Positions 57,880-64,000 of a stretch of 64,000 nt of DNA are shown piece by piece; the first letter of the stretch is position 1; every line of letters starts with the position of its first letter. Source of the stretch: Terebella lapidaria. Lineage: Eukaryota > Annelida > Polychaeta > Terebellida > Terebellidae. The position numbers were made by a program, and so were the translations under genes. The notes below the pieces were generated by a model, which was not told the origin of the DNA, made no database searches, and saw nothing but the letters and a program-made list of their open reading frames with translations. The stretch is taken from contig OX424563.1 in NCBI GenBank assembly GCA_949152475.1, forward strand, positions 23,657,001 to 23,721,000, read 5' to 3'.

Positions 57880-57978
57880 AGGAAGTCGAACACCTCTTTC
57901 AGCATGTTCAGTGCTCTATTGATACTTGATACTACGAATGTAACCCGAATAAAAATCTACCTACCTACCTACCTACCT
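57880..57978 (+). mobile_element. Retroelement 3' tail with (CTAC)n
   Basis: Ends aacccgaataaaaatctacc followed by about five tacc/ctac units. AATAAA next to a tetramer tail matches a truncated non-LTR element. Confidence 0.55.
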
Positions 57979-60900
57979 TCCAACATAACTCTTTTGTTCG
58001 TATTATGAGAATAGCAAGTCATATATGGTACATCTTTTGATGTCATTGATCTTCATCCAATGCCCAGTCATTGGGTCCATATAGCTCTTAAAAACAGGTC
58101 GGGTTCGTCTTGTGAAAATATAGGTAGGGAAAAATGGTGCTCAATTCGAGTGCACCAAGTCCAACTAAAGTCGGGATACTTATTTTTGACAGACGATACT
58201 GTAAAGCAAAGGTAAACGTTATAGGTATCACATTTTATATAGCGCTCTTTTCAGCCAACTTAATCCGCTTTCAAAGGATTGAAAGGTTACCCGAGAAGTG
58301 TATACACACATCATTAATATAATTATGTGAAATTTCATGCATAAATTACTGAAAATTAGCCCAAGGGCTATGAAAGGTTACCGGAGAAATGTGAAGTGTT
58401 GAGCCAGCAATGAATTTGTTTCAACAAAATTGCCGCTTTGACTTTTCAAGGTCACTGATGGCCAAATTCAAGGTCAGAAAATCACAATGTCCGCCAGGCA
58501 CAGACCGGAGTTTTAACAACAATGAAATATATAAATGTAACAAGAGGTACTGAGGGGAATCTTATGTATGATTCTAAAATAAAGTCTTTATAGATTTTGA
58601 GAAAATGACGGCAGAACCCGAAATTCGGCGTTATTTCGACAAAAATTTTGAATTTTCAGTCTCATTGAAGGTGAAATTCAAGATCACCTGTAAATATATG
58701 ACTTCTCATTTCAATGTACCAATTATGAAGCTCTAATTTGAAGTGTTCTAATAACTAACTCCATATAGGATCCATTATGAAGGAAAGAGTGGACGAAATC
58801 CAAAAACGTTTTCAATAGGCTAGCGAATTATTCTTTTCCGTTTTGGCTGGAAATGGCTCAAAAGATAGTGACTTGATTTGGATCAAAAAAATTTTTCCCG
58901 CCAATCCGTCCAAAATATCAAAATAGTCGCCACACTGAGACCGGCGATTTAAGGGCAAAGAAACTTACACACAACAAAGGTACATATAGGATATCTAAAA
59001 AACGTGCACAATGACGGACGACGCCGCCGACGGACGACTGACGCAACACCATGACCATAGGTTATATCACACCATAGGTCGGATAACCTAAAAAAAATCG
59101 AGCTGAGAGAGAGTTGGAATTCCCGAATACTCAACTCAAATGTATTCATATGAATATTATTTGTGACTTACCAAATAAGTAATTAAATGAGGGAGACGTC
59201 CCAGTAAGGAATAACAAAATCAGGATTCCAAACATTTTGCCTATCACAGTACCGTGTAACGTGAGACGCCAATGTCGTTCTACTGTATACATTCCTTATT
59301 TATAAACATACACAACAATGTCGAAATTATCATATCACGTTAAAAAAACCGATGTTATCATTCTTAGCCTATTATGTGCTCATGAATAGTAGTTTGTGTT
59401 CGATATTGAGCCTCGTGTTGCAGTAGTGGAGATGGTATTGTTATCCAATCCTCCTTTACGCGAATAGGAAGGGGGGGGGGGGGGGCGTTCTCCTTTGTTT
59501 GACATCCTAATCTTATTCCAGAACTGTTCCATCAAAAGAGTAATCCATTTGCTGCGTACGATATTGAAATACCCGTATTTGTACAAAGTAAAGAAATGGG
59601 CATAAAATTGTAAGTTCGGCCAATAATGTTGAAATGTTGGTGATAATAATGAAAAGCATACGTACCTGATATGTGCATTGCACATACATATGTATTCGGC
59701 ACTCATATGTACATGTACTAACTTAGTAGGCCTGCCCGGTTATTAAATTCACCCTTTCTTCCTACCGTCCATGAGCATTTAATGGATTTGGTCGCCACAA
59801 TCAAATTCACGACGAAAACTATTCAGGAAAAACTATTACGGCATAAATCAGCCACCGAAAAATCGAATAATATGGGAATTAGTGTACATGCAGTTATCCA
59901 TCACCGACAAAATTTTTGGCAATATCAGTCATCAAAGAACATAGGTAACTACAGAATAGCACATGTTTGAGTGTCATTTACGCAGTATTCGTTCGCATTA
60001 TGACGAGATATCATAATGTTTCGATGATCACCTTACCAGTGAAGCCAAGCCATGTTGGTATTTTTCAGAGCAATGATCTGTTGTGAAAAAACTAAACTTA
60101 CATATTCAAGATCATGTGGCTTTCATTTTATCTGGTAGTATGATTGATACTAGTCACTATGATTTTTCCTAGTTTCAATAACAAACTGTTAGAATGATAT
60201 AAATACACATGTTCAAGCATGGTGACAATAAGGAAAATATTATGATAATATTGGGTGAATAAGTAGACCTAGCAAGAAAGATGGCCTGTTTATTGTAAGA
60301 AAACCTACAACCTAGAATAATTCAGTTACAAATACCATTGCAATTGAAGTTCAACAAACTGTGTTGACTTATATTCTGACGCCATAAAAATGATATCCAT
60401 ACGACCGCTTCGAATCCATATCTACGTCAAACCCTTTCGGCATTCACTTTGAAAACGTAACGACCCTGTGACAAAAGAAACGCATTATCTTGTCGTGCCC
60501 ATTGCCTCAGACGTCATTGCCACGATATCGCTGCAAATGAGCAAATCTCGGTTCCAATTCCACCACACGGCAGTAGCTTTCCGCGCTATGATGAATTCTT
60601 AATAAAGTGAATTTTATTATCTGACAGTAGCACGCGATATTGTGAATTGATATCCCCCCTGGCCTTTTCGATGATGTTTTATTGCATTATTTAGCTTTCA
60701 ATAAAGTGCCATTCCGAAGGGGGTGTATTGTCAATTACGTGGCATATTGGATGTTTTGCGATCCTGGTTTACGAGTGATGTTTCAATTTATCCGTCACTT
60801 GGCGTGCTCATCCGGTCATGATCGCCCGATAAAGGCACCGAGAAACACGTTCCACAGCCCGCTGCCGCTACGTAAACGTCACCCTCCCTACGAGTGAATG

Positions 60901-63345
60901 GACACCGCATTTCCCCGCATCAAGTAGAATCGTGATAACGACTGCAGCTCATTCCAGAAGCTCCCGTTTTTATCTAAAGCAATGACCTCAGAGCTAGTGG
61001 ACAGTTGACCGTTAGACCAATGCATTCCACGCAGTGAAGTCAAGATCTATAACCATCAAGATATAATTCAGGTATGATTATGTACCGTTTACTGAATGAA
61101 AGCGTGTCCTTTTATGAAACTGGGTCAGCCAATAGCATCTGATTTATTTCGGTACCACAATACCGATTATATTGGAAATGTAGTAGCGCAATATAAAAAC
61201 AGATGATCATTTCAAATGCATTTTCCAACAAACCGATATATTCTACATGACATGCGATCAATTAGGTATGAGAACATTTTAGGACAACCCTTGTAACAAT
61301 CTACGTTTTTGCAGATCTATGAGCATGTCCATTGTCTGCTCCGGTGATTTCTGACTTTGTGACACAAGAGCTTACCTTCATGTTGCATTTAATAATGCAA
61401 ATTTCACCCATTGTGGAATACGTCAAGTTGAAATTGGTTACTGTCGGCCCTATTTCACTTAGTAATATAGGTTCCTACCATATCATAGTTATATATATTT
61501 TTTTTCAATGAGTATAGACCATTAGCAATCATTTAGTGGACAATCAAATGTATCGTTACTTCATGTCGGGTCAATTTGCAAACATCTGGTCATAAAGTCA
61601 ATATGCACGTGCGATGACGTTTTTAATTTGCAGATCTTTCCCACAGTAAAATAGCTTTCGTATAACAGAACAATAAAACAGATGAACAGAACCAATTGAA
61701 TTCGTTTTAATAACACAATTTCATGGTATTCCGACCAAAACCATCCACGACAGTCATTATGGAAGATTTAGTGTTTTACTGTACACTAGACATACTAGAC
61801 GCATTAATATGCACCTGGCTAACACACAATATTGATTGCCGAAATAGTGGACGGTATTCATCAAGTAAAGAAAAGTATTGTTTTGTTTTAAGACAATTAA
61901 TTGCCTCATTACTCGCAGCTGTAATATTGATCGCTGGCGAAAAAAACGTGTTTTTCCTGAAAAAAAGTTCCCCAACATATTTGCAAAATCGATTATAGGC
62001 TGTATATGTATATCAGTGTAGGTGATATTAGCGAGATATCATCTTAATTTTAATCTTTGCATATAAAATACGGTATGGTAGCATAATTTCATATCAGAAT
62101 GAAATTATATAGGTTTATAGTAAGTTAGGAAACCTGGTGCAAGTCATGACGTCATTCGGATGCAAGTACTATTTACATTTGACCCATGTGCACGAAGGAA
62201 TATGATACATTGCAGATAAAAATGGTGATGCAAATCTCATATAAGTGATGAGATCTTGGGTCACATATGACGCGAGGGTATAATATATTCATCAACTCTG
62301 AGGTTTTACGAAATTATATCCGTTGACATGGCCTATGAGTGCGCCATATGCCGCCGTGTTTCCACGTAATTTGCACGAGTCACCAAGCATATGCGCAACA
62401 GGTGTATGTATTTTTTTATCCGCAGTGTTTGATAATCACAGCCTTTGTTTTGTCCTTTCACGCAACACATTATACAATCACTTACACGACTTCATTCGTT
62501 GTGGAGACGACACTACCGCGAACCTTGAAGATATGGCGCGAAATTTAGCACCAGTTCTTGGCTGGATATCATTTGCGATGTTTGTTGGAGGTGTACTTTG
62601 TATTGAAGACTTGATACTTGTTGTTAAGGTATCCGGTAGGTACACACATTTTTTCATATCCAAAATGTATTGACTATAGTCAAAATTTATTGAGATACGT
62701 AAGTCGGGGCATTACTATTCAAATTTATATTTCCGATGTATAGGTCGCATTGATGTGTGTGTATGTTCATAAACCTCTTTTTATGATAAGTGATGCATGT
62801 TATCACATTCACACTATTCCAAAACACTAATAAGAGCAGCTTTGTTACAACGAATATAACAAATATTCGGCAGACTTGAAAACAAGCATCGCACATATAT
62901 TTATAACAATTGAGCAATCCAGAAAAGAATCCCTCCAGCATATAGGTGATGTACAATAAATAATGTAAAATTAGTTCAAGCGTCAGTTTAACCAACATAC
63001 CACTTAGACATCTTTGTCTACGGCGACGAGTCTGAAAATAACGTTCGTTCTACTGTATGACACACTGCTTCCGAGACATCAAAGACAACGAAAAATGCCC
63101 AGTCAGCGGAATAAATTCAGGCCAAGGTCAAAGTTCGTCCGTTGAGGCATGCTGGAATTATCGTGCGAAATCGAAACGGCGGAAAGTGAAAGAAAAAATA
63201 ACTCAGACCAAACTATAAGGGCATTTCTCTAATTGTATGTACTGATACAATCAGGTTGAAACAGCCGTTTGTCCCTGATGATAACAGTGTGCTTCTAGAT
63301 GCAAAAAAATGAAATGTTCAGGCTTTAATCATATTGCAAAAGTTG
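57979..63345. other. Intergenic sequence, no gene recognised
   Basis: Short open frames lack recognisable domains. About 58160-58193 repeats a run also seen at 52229. 58440-58700 has caaggtca words common in dispersed invertebrate repeats. 58980-59100 holds a gacggacgac-rich stretch that looks like a dispersed repeat. A guanine run occupies 59471-59485. Confidence 0.4.
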
Positions 63346-63550
63346 TCGATATCCGTCATATCGCGTGCACTGTATTCATTTGAATTCGTCGATATCCGTC
63401 ATATCGCGTGCATTGCATTCATTTGAATTCGCAAAGAATATAACTGGTGTATAACGGACAAAATCCGTTTGTTTGCAGCAGTTCTTTGCAGCAGTTCGCA
63501 AAGAATATAACTGATGTATAACGGACAAAATCCGTTTGTTTGCAGCAGTT
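63346..63550 (+). repeat. Two adjacent tandem duplications
   Basis: A ~42-bp unit (gtcgatatccgtcatatcgc...) is present twice at 63346-63430. A ~67-bp unit (cgcaaagaatataactg...gtttgcagcagtt) is present twice at 63430-63550. Confidence 0.85.
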
Positions 63551-63910
63551 ACATAAACTGTAGTCAGTTTTATTTCACATGACATCTGCAGTTCCGAAAT
63601 GTAACTGCTGCCCACATGGATACATTTCTCGATGTGTTTCCCTTGTGGAAATGGGCGTCTATAAGTATTCCACGGGATGTGATTTCGTCTTGACAATACA
63701 CGACTGAAGGACCCTAATGACATCTATAGATCGTTGCGACATTGGTCATATCATTTTATTTGGCATACGAATGTCCACAGGAATATGGTGTGAATTTCAA
63801 ATGAGGCCAAACATATAGCCTTATGAATACACGTTCCTGTGCATTTTCAATTGTATTCAAATGTTTCTCTGTCTCACTTTTCATTCAGACAGTGGTCTCA
63901 ATGTGCATCG

Positions 63911-63957
63911 TGACGTCACGTGTCTGTTCGATGGAACTGTGACGCCCCCTGGCGGGA
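63911..63957 (+). promoter_or_regulatory. CRE / E-box / CTCF-like cluster
   Basis: TGACGTCA (63911-63918) overlaps CACGTG (63917-63922), and 18 bp later gacgccccctggcggga resembles the CTCF core. A downstream gene would lie outside the window. CTCF binding is inferred from the motif only. Confidence 0.35.
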
Positions 63958-64000
63958 GCCACCAGTACACTGATAATAACAACCAGGAAGTGACGTGTAG

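Noticed and set aside
62323..62673. 116-codon frame near the right end
   Set aside because: No recognisable family, no supporting splice context, composition like the surrounding intergenic DNA.

Overview
The window is nuclear DNA from an AT-rich, intron-rich animal. Large spliced genes with GT-AG introns, vertebrate-like exon sequences, a satellite, non-LTR retrotransposons, a SINE and many inverted-repeat elements point to a marine invertebrate bilaterian. The sequence does not settle whether it is a lophotrochozoan or a non-vertebrate deuterostome.

Left part (1-14.3 kb): a ~140-bp satellite array (0.3-3.1 kb) is followed by the 3' sixteen coding exons of BRD8, a bromodomain subunit of the NuA4/TIP60 acetyltransferase, on + (3.3-12.2 kb). 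BRD8 converges on EIF3A, the scaffold of translation initiation factor eIF3, whose 21 coding exons occupy 14.95-26.56 kb on -. One 1.8-kb EIF3A intron carries six H/ACA-snoRNA-like structures in two families, arranged A-A-B, A-A-B.

Middle (26.5-36.1 kb): EIF3A is head-to-head with DENND10 (+, eight exons), the same arrangement as on human chromosome 10. The 5.8 kb between their start codons and EIF3A intron 1 are crowded with long inverted-repeat elements.

Right part (37-57 kb): a tRNA-derived SINE is followed by a segment present twice (38.9-47.4 and 48.1-52.1 kb). Each copy has a small secreted-protein gene combining a lysozyme-like N-terminal domain with an inter-alpha-trypsin-inhibitor heavy-chain C-terminal domain. 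Both are damaged, in different exons. Copy 1 later received a 3.3-kb LINE with an open 1040-codon frame, a TTAA-flanked 442-bp repeat and a short retroelement tail; copy 2 shows the empty sites. A single-exon rhodopsin-class GPCR (55.4-56.6 kb, -) has a TIR-bounded palindromic minisatellite 30 bp upstream of its ATG.

From 57.1 kb to the end I recognise no gene. The last 100 bp carry a CRE/E-box/CTCF-like cluster that may belong to a promoter beyond the window.

The best candidates for something undescribed are the intronic snoRNA-like array, the lysozyme-like/ITIH-C secreted protein with its retained DPH motif, and the palindromic minisatellite transposon.
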